A stretch of DNA of 64,000 nucleotides from Sorex araneus (taxonomy: Eukaryota; Chordata; Mammalia; Eulipotyphla; Soricidae). Location: NCBI RefSeq assembly GCF_027595985.1, contig NC_073304.1, positions 145,569,246-145,633,245 of the forward strand, read 5' to 3'. Under the pieces are notes generated by a model. It did not search any database. It was not told where the DNA came from and saw only the letters and a program-made list of their open reading frames with translations. How positions within the stretch are numbered: position 1 is the first letter of the stretch; each line of letters opens with the position of its first letter. Made by a program: the position numbers and the translations under genes. Of this stretch, positions 33,536-44,989 are shown one piece after another.

Positions 33536-34067
33536 CTTGATATGGAAGTGTAGAGTCTGAGCTTTGTAGTTCTTTATTCTTGTTCCCTCTTGTTGTGGGA
33601 AGGAGGGGCTCTGTTTGTGCTAAGCTTCCCTTATTCACTGATAGGTTTTATAAAGTTAGACTAAGCTAATGAGTATTTTGCACAGGTGGTTGAGATGATT
33701 AACGTGTTTTTCAAAGAAATAGACAATACCTATTGTGCTAAGGTCAAAGATAATATCTGTGGAGATAATATCTGTGGCCTTGTTAGCGCCACCGGCACCC
33801 ACTCCGACAGGAAGCCACGCCCACTTTGAGACCACGCCCGCCGAGATACAGGCCACACCCCCAGTATCTTCCTGGCGGGGTCGCAGTTTCTCACAGGGCT
33901 GCACAGCGCAGGGAAGCGGTCGGTCGTTGTTATCTGGTCAAGATGCGTGAGATGGGGTGGCTCTGGGCTTGATTGGCAGCAGCGGCAAAGTGGGGGAAGA
34001 GGATGCAGAGGAGGCCAAGCCAGCAGAGAGCTGACTTGGGGGACAGTTTCTCGCAGGGCCACGCAGC
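33536..34067 (-). promoter_or_regulatory. L1 5' UTR (promoter region)
   Basis: Lies between the 5' target duplication and ORF1. GC-rich from 33780 to 34067. A short block 'garaaactg' with similar context occurs about 150 bp apart ('ccctgcgagaaactg', 'ccctgtgagaaactg'), and 'acagatattatct' is duplicated at 33743-33775. Promoter function is inferred from position only. Confidence 0.65.
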
Positions 34068-34084
34068 CACCTTCCCCAACTTTA

Positions 34085-35230
34085 AACTCTACTTTCAAAC
34101 GGTAATAATTGAAACAGCATGGTACTGGAACAAGGCAGAGCCACAGTCCAATGGAACAGGGTGGAATATCCTTACACAGGCCCTCAAATATATGATCATC
34201 TAATCTTTGATAAGGGGACAAGAAATGTGAAGTGAAGGAAGGAAAGCCTCTTTAACAAATGGTACTGGCAAAATTGGATAGCTACACGCAAAAAAGAGAG
34301 GGGTGGTGCTCAGACCTCTACCTAACACCATACATAAAACTCAGATCAAAATGTATTAAAGACCTCAACATCAGACCATAATCCATAAGGTACATTGAAG
34401 ACAGGGTAGGCAAAACCCTCCATGACATTGAAGTTAAAGGTTTCTTCAAAGATGACACATCACTGACCAAATAAGTGGAAACAGAGATAAAAAATGAAGG
34501 GACTATCTTAAACTACGAAGCTTCTGCATTTCAAAGATATCATGACCAGAATACCAAGACAATCTACAGAATGGGAAAGGATATTTCAATACCATGACCA
34601 TTCTGTTAAGGAGCTGATATCAAGGATACACAAGGCACTGGCTGAACTCAACAAGAAGAAAACATCGAACCCCATCAGAAAATGGGACAATGAAATGAAC
34701 AAAATCTTTCTCAAAGAAGAAATCCGAGTGGCCAAAAGGCACATGAAAAAATGCTATTCATCACTAATCATCAGGGAGTTGAAGATTAAAACAACAATGA
34801 AATATATCACATCACAGAGACTGGTCCACAACTAAAAGAACAAAAATAACTGGTGTTGGCATGGATGTGGGGAGAAAAGAACTCTCCTTCACTGCTGGTG
34901 GGAATGTTATCTGGAGCGCCCCTTTTGGAAAACCATATGGACACTTCTCAAAATATTAGAAATTGAGCTCCCATTTGACCCAGCAATACCACTTCTGGGA
35001 ATATATCCCAGAAATGCAAAAAAAAATACAGTAGAAATGACATCTGCACTTGTGACTTCATTGCAGCACTGTTTACAATAGCCAGAATCTGGAAAGGAAT
35101 GCCCAAGAACAAATGATTGGTTAAAGAAACTTTGGTACATCTACACAATGGGATACTATGCAGCTGTTAGAAAGGATGAAGTCATGACATTTGCATATAA
35201 GTGGATCAATATGGAGAGTATCATGCTAAG
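34085..35230 (+). pseudogene. L1 ORF2 C-terminal region, older copy
   Basis: Continuation of the split sense L1: the region after RT to the end of ORF2 ('cccagcaataccacttctgg', 'acaatgggatactatgcagc'). Several frameshifts. The longest open piece is 34542-34835. Confidence 0.85.
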
Positions 35231-35405
35231 TGAAATGAGTCAGAAAGAGAGGGACAGACAGAAAGATTGTACTCATTTGTGCAATATAAAGTAACAGAAT
35301 GAGAGACTTGCACCCAAAAATATTACAGATGTGTACCAGGAGGATTGCTCCGTGGCTTGTAAGCCAGCCTCAAATGCTGGGGGAAAAGGCAGCTCAGATA
35401 GAGAG

Positions 35406-36440
35406 GGTGCTTGGAGTGCCATCTTGCTGAACCTAGCAGTGAAGAATCCAGGCCAGCAGGCACTGCAAGCCAGAGAATGCTCCAGACCCCAGACTGGGCC
35501 AACAACACCGGGATGCCAGATGGAGAAGGTGCAGCCACCCTGCCTTCTCCAGATGGAATCCCGGTGACACTGAGCTTCTACTAACACGGCTCTGGTATGT
35601 GGGACTGGGATATCTCTCCAAACCGCACCGTGTGATATACCAAAAAAAGAAAAAACGCTCAGGAATGGCTCCATCCCCCCTGAGCGGCCATTATCCCAGA
35701 GACATAGAAACCAATCTCAGAAACATAGCAGCTGCTGTCAGATATACTCCTGGACTCTGAACTAAGCTACGGCCCCTTGCAGCCCCGGGGAGGGGAAGGG
35801 CTTTTGTCCCTTGATCTTTTCCCCTTTGCGGCAGCATGGCGACTGCCACCGTTCAGAGCCAATTGGACAAAGAGGTAAGAGCTTGCAGTGATGGGACGCA
35901 TGGTGACTCTCGCAATGGGGGAGGCAGAACCTGTCCTTCTTCCTGTCCAAATGAGACCCCAAGTGGCCACCCATAAACAGCTCCTCTGCTCCTGAACAGC
36001 CATGATCCCAGAGGCACACAAACCAATCTCAGAATGCAATGGCTGCTAGCAGAAATACCTCTGGACTGAATACTAGAATCCCAAAACTGGGCGGCAGCTT
36101 TCATGACCATGCAACATCATATGGAGTTTGTTATCAACAATAGAAAACATACGATCTAATGATGCCATTCTGACAGGTCTGGCTGTTGGGGGGAAAACTC
36201 CAAATAATGATAGTGAGTTTTCTGTTGAAAATTGAATGTAATCAAAGTAAGGAAAGAGTAAAGTGAAAATCATCTGCTATACAGGCAGAGGGGGAGTGAG
36301 GGGAGGTGTATGCTGGGGTTCTTGATGGTGGAACATGTGCACTGGTGAAAGGATGGGTGTTTGATCATTGTATGACTGAGACTTGATCCCGAAAGCCCTG
36401 TAACTATTCTCACGATGACTCAATTTAAAAAAAATATGCC
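35406..36440 (+). mobile_element. Composite nonautonomous element with L1-like 3' end (copy 1)
   Basis: The L1 3' UTR stops matching after 'gcagctcagatagagaggg' and unrelated sequence follows: 'ctggactctgaactaagcta', a purine-rich block, then 'aactccaaataatgatagtg' and 'gttgaaaattgaatgtaatc', ending with the L1-type 3' terminus ('gcactggtgaaaggatgggt', 'ctcacgatgactcaattt'). The same module order is found at 48950-50090 and, reversed, at 52612-53257. No recognised protein. Confidence 0.65.
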
Positions 36441-36949
36441 AGGCATGGTAGAACACTATGGGTTTGGGCTTGTGACCATATGCTTGAAAAGCAGGTATTC
36501 TAAGCCAATTAGGCTATTTTGCTGATCCAATAAATGTTGAAGTCAATTTGTTTTAGCCATAGTAATTTGAATCAGAGAAAGAAAAATTAAATTTCAAAAG
36601 TATGATTGCTCCACCTTGATATGTTGGTAAAATGATTTAACAAAATGTCAACAGTTAATTAATATCAGTCAATAACTGCCAAAGTATATTTGTTATGTTT
36701 ACAACTAATCGGCAATGTTACTTTAGGCCACACCCAAAACATAGTGAAGTCACAACCATGCAGTTCCAAATGTTTTGTTCTCCCTTTTTAAAGTTTTCCA
36801 AATAGTTCTAGTTGGCAACTTGATTCAGTCAAGTAATGGTTTTGCAACTTGTTGATTCAGGGTATTGAAATTTTTAGCCATAAATCCCAATGGACCTCTT
36901 CTTAGAGTCCGCCCCCCACCATGAAATTAAATCTATATGCACCCGCAAA
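36441..36949. other. No gene or repeat recognised
   Basis: AT-rich unassigned sequence. Confidence 0.35.
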
Positions 36950-37238
36950 AAAAAGGGTACTTGGAAGGCCTGCTCAGGATGGGAAATGTGAGCTGAAAGT
37001 AGACTATAGACTGAATGAACATGATGGTCACTCTATTGCAAACCACAATACCCAAAAGGAGAGAGAGAGCAAGAGGGAATGCTATGCCACAGAGGCGGGG
37101 TGCAGTGGGGGTGGTGGGAGGGATACTGGGATCATTGGTGGGGGAGAATGGGCACTGGTGGAGGGATGGGTACTTGATCATTGTATGATTGAAACTCAAG
37201 CATGAAAGTTTGTAAGTCTGTAACTGTACCTCACGGTG
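36950..37238 (+). mobile_element. L1 3' UTR fragment, fused to a SOR SINE end
   Basis: Sense L1 3' UTR ('gctgaaagtagactatagac', 'ggagaatgggcactggtgga') ending at 'cctcacggtgat', where the usual 'tcactaat' and A tail are replaced by SOR sequence. Confidence 0.85.
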
Positions 37239-37345
37239 ATCATCCCATATGGTCCCCTGAGCACCGCCAGGGGTGGTTCCTGAGTGCAGAGCCAGGAGTG
37301 ACCCCCGTGCATCGCCGGGTGTGACCCAAAAAGAAAAAAAAGTTA
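37239..37345 (+). mobile_element. SOR SINE, 3' half only
   Basis: Starts inside SOR at 'catcccatatggtcccctga' and ends with 'gtgtgacccaaaaagaaaaa'. The tRNA head is absent and the L1 3' end adjoins without a gap. Close to consensus, so it is young. Confidence 0.9.
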
Positions 37346-38194
37346 AAATTACATTGGAAAAAATGGAAAAGATGCTATACTACTCCAAGACAATATGAAT
37401 CAAATTGTACCTTCCCATGATGACTTTTTCATTCTTGTAAATATGAAAATGAGTGGAGAAATTAAATTTGCTCTCATGAAATAAATCTGTGTAGTCAATT
37501 TCACTGGAACATATTTATTACATGAAATGACTGAGTATTGAGCTTTGTGTGTAATTAGCTAATGGTTGTGAAAATGATTCTTCTTCCCAGACTGCTTATG
37601 GCTCTCTAGTTTCCTCTTTGTTTCATTGCTTGACTTTTATAAGAGCCTGTCAAATCACAGCACATCACTGTAAAATCTCACTTGAGTATAAAGGGAGCTT
37701 TATTGGAATAAAAAGGTGTTTGTGAAAGGTTATAGTTGCTTTGGTTTAGAAACTGAGTGCTAGTTTAGGTGTTCAGTGACTTGTCAGCTCTCAGTGGACA
37801 GAAACAAAGTAGCAGGTTAAGGAGATGACACAAGATCCCCAAGACAGAAAGTAGAAAAAAAATACAGAATGAAGGATGCCTGCTTACTTTACAGAGAATT
37901 TGCATGGTGGTAGAGGCAGGACCAACAGGAGTGTCCGTGAACAATTGGATTGACACTCAGCAGTTAGCTTTCTGTCCTAACAGTATGTTTTACTTCTGAT
38001 ACTATTCATACCTGCCTTAGTACACTCTGGATGCCAGATTCAAAGTCATGCCTGTCAAAAGCTTTTCTCTATCCCTTGATCAATCCAACACAGCATATCC
38101 TGTAGTGTACCTTAACTGGGTGAACTTCAGGCCTAAGCTGTTCCTGGTCTGCTGTCTCTCACTCTATTGGAAACAAAGAAAGACCAACTCAGAC
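37346..38194. other. No gene or repeat recognised
   Basis: Unassigned, AT-rich. Confidence 0.35.
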
Positions 38195-38515
38195 AGGGGA
38201 GCTAAAATATCTGCCCAAGTCCTGAAAGTAGACTATAGACTGAATATGATGGTCACTTAATGCATCTACTACAAACCACAACACCCAAAAGGAGAGAGAG
38301 AACAAATACCCTGCCACAGAGGTAAGGCGGAGTGGGGGAAGGATGGGGTGGGAGATGGGGTTGGAGGGATGCTGGGACCATTGGTGGTAGAAAATGGGTA
38401 CTGGTGGAGGGATGGACATTGACCACTGTATGACTGAAATGCAAGCACGAAAGTTTATAAGTCTGTAACTAAACCTCACGGTGATTCACTAATAAAATTT
38501 TTTTTTAAATGGAAA
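38195..38515 (+). mobile_element. L1 3' UTR fragment
   Basis: Sense L1 3' UTR from 'gtcctgaaagtagactatag' to 'ctcacggtgattcactaata' and a short A-rich end. Confidence 0.9.
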
Positions 38516-39697
38516 AAGCCCCAAGGGCCAGTAGAAAAAAAAAAAGATATCAGCCCCAAGGCAACAGTTAGGCCAGTCATGACTACCAAAATCAGGTACT
38601 TTCCAAGTCATACCTTTATACAGCCTTGGGAAGGGTCCTAGGAACATGTGGAGAGGCTTTCAGTCAGGTCTCTGTCAAGGTTTTGGCAAAGCCAGACTTA
38701 ACACTCTAAACCTTTTGCCTCTTTCATATGGCATGGACCTAGCTTTTCAAACAGATGAGATCAGCCATATAGGATAAGCCAGGGACAAGCTAATAAGGCC
38801 ACCACGTTGGTAAAGAATTGCTGAAAAATGTCCCAGTGTAAAATTTTAGAGAAATCTCTGAAAACTCTCTGGAGGAAGCTATTTAGGGAATGACTGGCCC
38901 AGCAACCCATAAGTGTCAGGATGCCAATTAATTGTTAACTAATTACTCTAGGAGGGGAGACTTCCTCCTACTCCTGGCATCTGCCCCTCTCTGTGGTACA
39001 AACACCTTTAATGTGACCACTTTCAATTAACCAAACGATGTCCTGAGCATTTAACAAGGAGACATGAGTAGCATACCATCCTATAATATTTCACTGTCCA
39101 GATGCTGTGGGCATTAATGTCCTCAACAGCACAGATTGTGGTTTGAATAGTCAGAAAGCCTGAGGTATTTAATTTGTGTTATCTATGTTTTTAGAATTTA
39201 ATTCTGTTTATAGAACTTACTTTTACTATTGACTGAGTTTAACAACTGGCTTGTGCAGTTTCCCTAAATTTTATTATCATCTTTCATAGGCAACAGTTTG
39301 GTGTTAAAAATACAGTGGGGTGCACAGGCATAAGGAGATTGACTTTTCCAACTTCAGTGGGTTTTAAAACTACAACTGCATAATCTTTCATTTCAGCCCT
39401 GTAGATTACAGGAGGAGGGCACTGCAGTGCAACTCCTGACTGGCCTAATATGGAAGTCCAGGCTGTGCTTCTGCTGGTGCAAGGAAAGGCACTGCAGGAA
39501 GCTTGTCAGATTGCTCATTCAATGAGATCAAGGACCAGGAAATTGTGTTCGCTTTGCTTGTCAGCTGTTAATAGCACACATATTACCCACCACTTAACTT
39601 GACCTCCTAGGTACTCTGGGGTTTCCCTGCTTGTGAGTGACTACTGACCCATAAGTGAACAGGTTGTACCATGGGATATGGAAACAATCACAAGATA
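38516..39697. other. About 1.2 kb with no recognised gene
   Basis: No convincing coding or repeat sequence was seen. Confidence 0.35.
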
Positions 39698-39718
39698 ATT
39701 AGGATCCTGTAAGAGCCC

Positions 39719-39872
39719 ATGGGGCTGAAAAGATAGTATAGGGGGTAAGGGACTAGCTAATGGCCTGGTTCAATCCCCAGCATTCCATACAGTCCCCCTA
39801 AATACCACCACGAATAATTCCTGAGAACAGAGCCAGGAGTAATCCCTGACATTGTTGGGTGTGGATCAAAAA
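39719..39872 (+). mobile_element. SOR SINE, old
   Basis: Sense SOR blocks 'ggggctgaaaagatagtata', 'ggttcaatccccagcattcc', 'cagagccaggagtaatccct' and an A-rich end. Its 5' part and 20 bp of flank are duplicated at 40287. Confidence 0.85.
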
Positions 39873-40075
39873 AAAGACAATCTAAGAGCCCAAGAGATAT
39901 GTACCTGGAGAGAGCACTTTGGCACAACCCAGCCTGCCCTGGGGTCATGTACCACACTAAATTAGGGCTATATTACTCTGTGCCATATTTATCCTCTCGT
40001 GTCCTTCCTGTGTAATATTTGTCCTCTCATGTGCTTAATATTTGTCCTCATTGTGTGTTTAAAATCTATCTTCAG

Positions 40076-40250
40076 GGGGCTGGAGTGATAGTACAGCAAG
40101 AAGGATACTTGTCTTGCATGCAGGTGCCCTAGGATCAATCCCCAGTATTCTGTATATAGCCTCACAAGCTCTGCCAGTAGTGATTCTTGAGTGCAGAGCC
40201 AGGTGTAAGCTCTGAGCACTACCAGGTGTGGCCCCCAAACAAAAACAAAT
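40076..40250 (+). mobile_element. SOR SINE, old
   Basis: Sense SOR: 'gggggctggagtgatagtac', 'aggatcaatccccagtattc', 'gagtgcagagccaggtgtaa', A-rich end. Confidence 0.85.
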
Positions 40251-40286
40251 TAAAAATCATTAAAATCTACTTTCAGAAAAACAACA

Positions 40287-40371
40287 TTAGGATTCTGTAA
40301 GAGCCCATGGGGCTGAAGAGATAGTATAGGGGCTAAGGGGCTAACTCAGGGCCTGATTCAATCCCTAGGTA
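40287..40371 (+). repeat. Duplicate of 39698-39778, including a SOR 5' part
   Basis: The flank 'gtaagagcccatggggctga' occurs at both 39709-39728 and 40298-40317, followed in each by the same SOR subtype. The second copy stops after 'caatcccta'. Because non-SINE flank is shared, this is a local duplication (offset about 589 bp), not a second insertion. Confidence 0.75.
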
Positions 40372-40410
40372 ATAGGATGCAAAGTTATTACAGAGCTGGG
40401 GAAGATTTTT

Positions 40411-40722
40411 TTTTAATTTATTTATTTTTAATTAGAGAATCACCGTGAGGGTACAGTTACAGATTTATACACTTTTGTGCTTATACTTCCCTCATACAAA
40501 GTTCGGGAACCCATCCCTTCACCAGTGCCCATTCTCCACCACCCGTAAACCCAGCGTCCCTCCCACCCTCCCCAATCCCATCTCCCCCCCACCCCACCCT
40601 GCCACTGTGGCAAGGCATTCCCTTCTGTTTTCTCTCTCTAATTAGCTGTTGTGGTTTGCAATAAAGGTGTTGAGTGGCCGCTGTGCTCAGTCTCTAGCCC
40701 TCATTCAGCCCGCAACTCCCTT
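40411..40722 (-). mobile_element. L1 3'-end insertion with 19-bp duplication
   Basis: A 312-bp antisense L1 3' UTR with its T-rich end at the left. AGAGCTGGGGAAGATTTTT at 40392-40410 and 40723-40741 is a perfect 19-bp target-site duplication. Close to the 28-kb L1, so young. Confidence 0.96.
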
Positions 40723-40865
40723 AGAGCTGGGGAAGATTTTTAAACTTTGCAGAATCTTGCTTCCTCCCAGAATTTAGTTTACAAGGATATTCAATTAAGG
40801 TATTCATAAGATATAATTCCATAATTATATCTTATGAGAGCAAAACTAACCTGATGTGAACAGAT

Positions 40866-41115
40866 TTTTTGGTTTTGTTTCTTATTGTGTCACTGTGGGA
40901 TACACAGTTACAAAGCTGTTCCTGGTTGGGTTTCAGTCATAGAGTGATCAACACCCATTCCTCCACCAGTGCACATTTCCTCCTTCTCCCTCCCCAGTTT
41001 TCAAACTCAATTGTACCCAGTCCTGTTATTTCTGGCCTAACTACCTTGTGTGCGGCAAATTTATTGATTCTTCCAGGATCAAGTTGTACCCCAACACTTG
41101 CAAAAGTTTAGCTCA
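40866..41115 (-). mobile_element. L1 3' UTR fragment, older
   Basis: Diverged antisense L1 3' end: 'gtgtcactgtgggatacaca', 'caacacccattcctccacca'. Confidence 0.75.
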
Positions 41116-41897
41116 GTCCATTTCTAGTAGTCTCTGACTATCTGAACTCAACCCTGCGCTGTGAAGGAGTGAGGTGCCTGCAGTGGCCTCTGTTCCCTGG
41201 ATATGGGTTGGAGGTTGCCAGGGCCCCAGCACACAGTGAAGACAGTGAGTCCCAGTGTGTGTCAGAATGCTTCAGAGCTGGTGCCTGTGGCTACAGGCCA
41301 GAGTTGAAAGGTCACAAATTTCCAGGAAAATGGAAATCCCTTGCTCTCCCAGATGTGGATTCCCAGCCCTGCTCCCTGTCAGGGAGTCTCACAAAACTAA
41401 AAATCAGAACTCCACAGTCACACATGTCTCCTAACACTCTAACTAAATCACATTAGTTATGACACGTGCTTTGGTTTCTTTTATTTTAAAGCAAAGTTTC
41501 CAGGAGGTTTTTGAATAACACTTCTGTTTCTGGCCCTTAACCCCAGGCCTTCATTTGAGAGAGAGAGGAAGAGACAAGGTGGAGTGAGCAGTGGGGATTG
41601 ATCAGAAGAGAGCTGCAGAATGTGTGTGATAAAATTGAGGTTCCCATTGCCATACTTTGAAGTTGTGATTTTAATGCTTTCCTGGATTTGTAGCCCTCCA
41701 CATTCAACTTGAAAAATGACAGAAACTGCTTTGGAAAATCCAAGAGACTTCACTAAATCCTACAGTGCATGGAAAGCAAGAAGGTATGTGTGTGTGGATT
41801 TTATTGTGCTATTTTCAAATTAAAACTAAGACAAAAACTGAGCTTCATTAATATGCAGATTCACATTATAACATACTTGTAATTTACTTTTTTTTTA
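41116..41897. other. No gene recognised
   Basis: Unassigned. A 95-codon frame at 41169-41456 has no recognisable domain. Confidence 0.35.
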
Positions 41898-42142
41898 GCA
41901 ATAAGCACAGTGGGTAGGGCGTTTGCCTTTGATGCGGCCTACCTGGGTTCGATTTCTCTCTACCTCTTGGAGAGCCCGACAAGCTACCAACAGTATCTTG
42001 CCCACATGGCAGAGCATTAGAAGCTACTTATGGCATATTAGATATGCCAAAAATAGTAACAAGTCTCACAATGGAGACATTACTGATGCCCGCTTGTACA
42101 AATCAATAAACAATAGGATGACAGTGCTACAGCACTATATTA
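41898..42142 (+). mobile_element. RTE-SINE
   Basis: Sense copy with a 5'-shortened tRNA head ('agcacagtgggtagggcgtt'), RTE 5' block ('ttggagagcccgacaagcta'), RTE 3' block ('caatggagacattactgatg') and GACAGTGCTACAGCAC tail. Confidence 0.88.
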
Positions 42143-42897
42143 ATGAAGAAAATTTCTGTTCAACATGGATGAAAGTTTCAGTCCCCTGTGAGGGAAGTAT
42201 GAGTTCAGCATTTAGGATAACACTGGGTTTGTCCAAAAGGGAACTTTGTTTATCTTAAAGCAATATCCTTTCTGTATGGACATAGGAAGACAGTTAATAT
42301 TATGCTTTGTAACTTGGGAGCTGATTGACTCCAATAATATTTACTCTTGGGCATCTGCTTTCTCAACTTACTTGCCCTTAGTTCCTAGCACCCCAAAAGC
42401 AGGGTCCCGATGAGGGACAGAATGGATCCAGGGCAAGCTGTGAACTACCCTGGCATCGAAATGGGCCAAGCCAAAGCGCCACAATACTCAACTATAAGTT
42501 GAGAGCATGGTCATAGACAATACTGTCATGATTCAAAAGTAATGACGAGACTAGGACCCTGTTGGGGTTGGGAAGACTAACCTGATCTGAGGACTGTGGT
42601 ATGGAATATATAGTGAATGTACTCAGGAAGAACCAAACTTTAAGTTTGATATATCTCTTATGTGCTCATACAGAATGACATTGCTAGAAATATTAGAAGT
42701 AAATTTATTGTAACTATTTAAGTGGATTACTAGCTGAGGAAAGAAGAAAGCGACACACCCTGGATGGGATCCCACCCTTGAGCGGATCTCCTAGTAATCT
42801 GGAGTAATCTCCTTAGATGAGATTTGGTCCTTCAATTAATTTCCTGGAGGAGTGATCTTACACCTCTTTGTTGATTTGCTAATGTTCAACCCACCTT

Positions 42898-43397
42898 GCC
42901 CACACACCTGGATGTCTTCCTTGGGGCCTCTCAGAGGGGATGGGCTCCAGCTTCCCTCCCCACCCCGAGCAGAGCTCCCGGTGGCCGAAGACCACTGGAA
43001 CCTAGCCACAGCCATGCTCAAGGCCCCTCTCCGCACGTTCGGACAAGCCTCACGCATGAAGGTACCGGCAGAGGAACCCAAGTGTTTGTAATCCCATCAA
43101 CAACAGTCAACATCCAGAGACTTAAAAGCAAGTTCTTCCCTCTGGGAGAAACTAACAAGCTACTGAGTTTCCTGCCCACATGGGACATCCTTGCAAGCTT
43201 CCCATGATGTATCCATATGCCAAAGCCAGTAACCAGCTGTATCTCATTCCCCTGACCCTGAAAGAGCCTCCAATGCGCCATGGTTGGGAAGGCCGAGTAG
43301 AGAGGCTTCTAAAATCTCAGAGATAGGATGAATGGAGAGGTTACTGAGAGTGCTCAAGCAATTTGACGATCAACGGGATTTTGTGATTGTGATTGTG
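42898..43397 (+). mobile_element. Internally deleted RTE (500-bp nonautonomous form) with 10-bp duplication
   Basis: The first part matches the RTE 5' UTR (gccacagccatgctc..., cctcacgcatgaagg), then the 5' block shared with the SINE ('ttccctctgggagaaactaa'), a block also at 53280-53340 ('ccctgaccctgaaagagcct'), and the RTE 3' end ('aatggagaggttactgagag', 'gagtgctcaagcaatttgac') with a TTGTGATTGTGATTG tail. AACCCACCTT at 42888-42897 and 43398-43407 is the target-site duplication. It has no tRNA head and no coding region. Confidence 0.85.
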
Positions 43398-43715
43398 AAC
43401 CCACCTTTGTATCACCACCATATGTGATTGCTATATAAACTAAGACTGTAAGAGAAGTGGGGGGGGGGGAAGACACAGAAGCAGCAGAAAAGACATAGTA
43501 GAAAGAAAAAAAACAGAAGCAAGAGAGAAGACACAGAAGCAAAGACAGAGAGAGGTTGGAACAGGCCAGAGGAGAGATTACAGAGACAGAGAGAGAGACA
43601 GAAACAGAAAGAAGAGAGTACAGTGGCACACACAGAAGCAGAGCACAAGGAGGAGCCATCCCGATCTGGTTCATACACAGTGGCTTGAGAGCACCCAACA
43701 CAAGCAGCGAGAGAC

Positions 43716-43720
<5 letters not shown>

Positions 43721-43751
<31 letters not shown>

Positions 43752-43752
43752 C
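43721..43752 (+). repeat. (GA)n microsatellite
   Basis: A GA run inside the GA-rich LTR segment. Reverse-strand serine/leucine frames here are artefacts. Confidence 0.9.
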
Positions 43753-43835
43753 CACCCCAAGAGCCTGCGAACAACATACCACACACACACATCATGACAC
43801 CCTTCCACGCGTGCGCGTTTGTATTTTTTACACAG

Positions 43836-44094
43836 TATCACTGTCACTGTCACTGTCACTGTCATCCCATTGCTCATCGATTTGTTCGAGCGGGCACCAG
43901 TAACGTCTGTCATTGAGAGACTTATTGTTACTGTTTTGGGCATATCCAATACTCGTGGGTAGCTTGCCAGGCTCTGCCGCGCAGACTCGATACTCTCAGT
44001 AGCTTGCTGGGCTCTACGAGAGGGGTGGAGGAATCGAACTCGGGTCTGCCCCATGAAAGGCGAACGCCCAACCGCTGTGCTATCGCTCCAGTCC
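43836..44094 (-). mobile_element. RTE-SINE with 7-bp duplication
   Basis: Complete antisense copy: tail (TCACTG)n at 43836-43862, RTE 3' block, RTE 5' block, and tRNA head ending 'gctatcgctccagtcc'. TACACAG at 43829-43835 and 44095-44101 is the likely target-site duplication. Near consensus, so young. Confidence 0.92.
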
Positions 44095-44154
44095 TACACA
44101 GCATCAAACAAATTAATTTAATCTGTACAATTAATAAAGATTGGATTTAAAGAA

Positions 44155-44460
44155 TTATGGTGCCCTCTTCTATTTCTTTGAAGTGTGACCTTAAGTTTTT
44201 TGTATAGAAGTCTTTAATATTCATTGCAAAGTTGATTTCTAAGTATCTGACAATTGGAGGCAATGTTTTAAATGGAGTTATTTATTTTAGGTTTCTCTGT
44301 TGCAGTTCATTTTGCAAATAGGTATATAGCTGGTTTTATTTGGTTTTTGTTGCCACATTTGTTTTCTATTAATTTTGTGGTCTGCTACTTGCTGTACTGG
44401 TTGATTGTTTTTAAGATTTTTTCTTTAGTGTCTTCTATAAATATTGTCATGAGAAATATT
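44155..44460 (-). mobile_element. Old L1 ORF2 fragment, antisense
   Basis: Resembles the antisense of L1 ORF2 past the RT active site ('gtatagaagtctttaatatt', 'tgatttctaagtatctga', 'gtcttctataaatattgtca'). Diverged. The forward frame 44272-44475 is antisense and not a gene. Confidence 0.6.
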
Positions 44461-44989
44461 ATAAGCATATATTAAACTATCTCTGGGGCCTTAAGTAGCA
44501 TTATTTCTATACATACTATTTGTTTTGACAATCAAATAAAACAGTGATATGTTAAAAAATACATTTAGGTTACTTAGTTTAAAAAATACAGACAAGCACA
44601 GCACACCAGAAAAGTTGCTATTCATGGATCAGAAAATATTAATACAAGTCCTATCATATATATGGTATTAACAAGTCACAATATGTGTTATTTTATGAAT
44701 TTGTTCACTGGAACTAACCATAGTATACTTATTATAATTCAATTATATTGTGTGACTTAGGAAAGGAATTTTATAAGCACTTTAGTAATTTTGCAGATTA
44801 TGTGTAATCTAAGGAAGTTGTAAGAAATAAAATGTAATGCTTTATTAGATTATGCATGGCCATGAATGTTTGTTTATTTACTTATATGACAGCAATGGGA
44901 TAGTTAGCAGGAGAGTGGTATGATTTTATATATTTAACTTAATTTAAATAGATTTGCTTTTCTGTTGCCAAATATTATCATTATTATTA
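44461..44989. other. No gene recognised
   Basis: AT-rich unassigned sequence. Confidence 0.35.

Larger units (their letters stand above)
28272..34067 (-). mobile_element. Full-length L1 (5.8 kb), antisense, with 17-bp duplication
   Basis: Complete on the - strand: 5' UTR (34067-33536), ORF1, ORF2, 3' UTR and A-rich tail (28272). CACCTTCCCCAACTTTA at 28255-28271 and 34068-34084 is a perfect 17-bp target-site duplication inside an older L1. ORF1 has one stop and ORF2 several, so it cannot move by itself. Confidence 0.97.
28030..35405 (+). mobile_element. Older sense L1, split by the full-length antisense L1
   Basis: The left piece (28030-28271) encodes [14 protein letters not shown] sequence to KFIWNNKPP. 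The right piece (34068-35405) continues with 'aactctactttcaaacggta' through the rest of ORF2 and part of the 3' UTR. Removing 28272-34067 and one 17-bp duplication rejoins them. Trp is intact here (TGG in 'ttcatatggaac'), unlike the two younger copies. Many indels are present. Confidence 0.9.
42245..43830 (+). mobile_element. ERV LTR (family 1), interrupted
   Basis: Pieces 42245-42897 and 43398 to about 43830 match the LTRs at 1-835 and 63290-64000 ('gggtcccgatgagggacaga', 'gtgattgctatataaactaa', GA-rich tract). An internally deleted RTE splits it at 'aacccacctt'. No internal retroviral sequence adjoins, so it is a solo LTR. The 3' limit is uncertain because the GA tract has expanded. Confidence 0.85.

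Noticed and set aside
43354..43903. Ser/Leu-rich and Arg/Glu-rich frames of 115-144 codons
   Set aside because: They are low-complexity translations of the GA-rich LTR and (GA)n tract.
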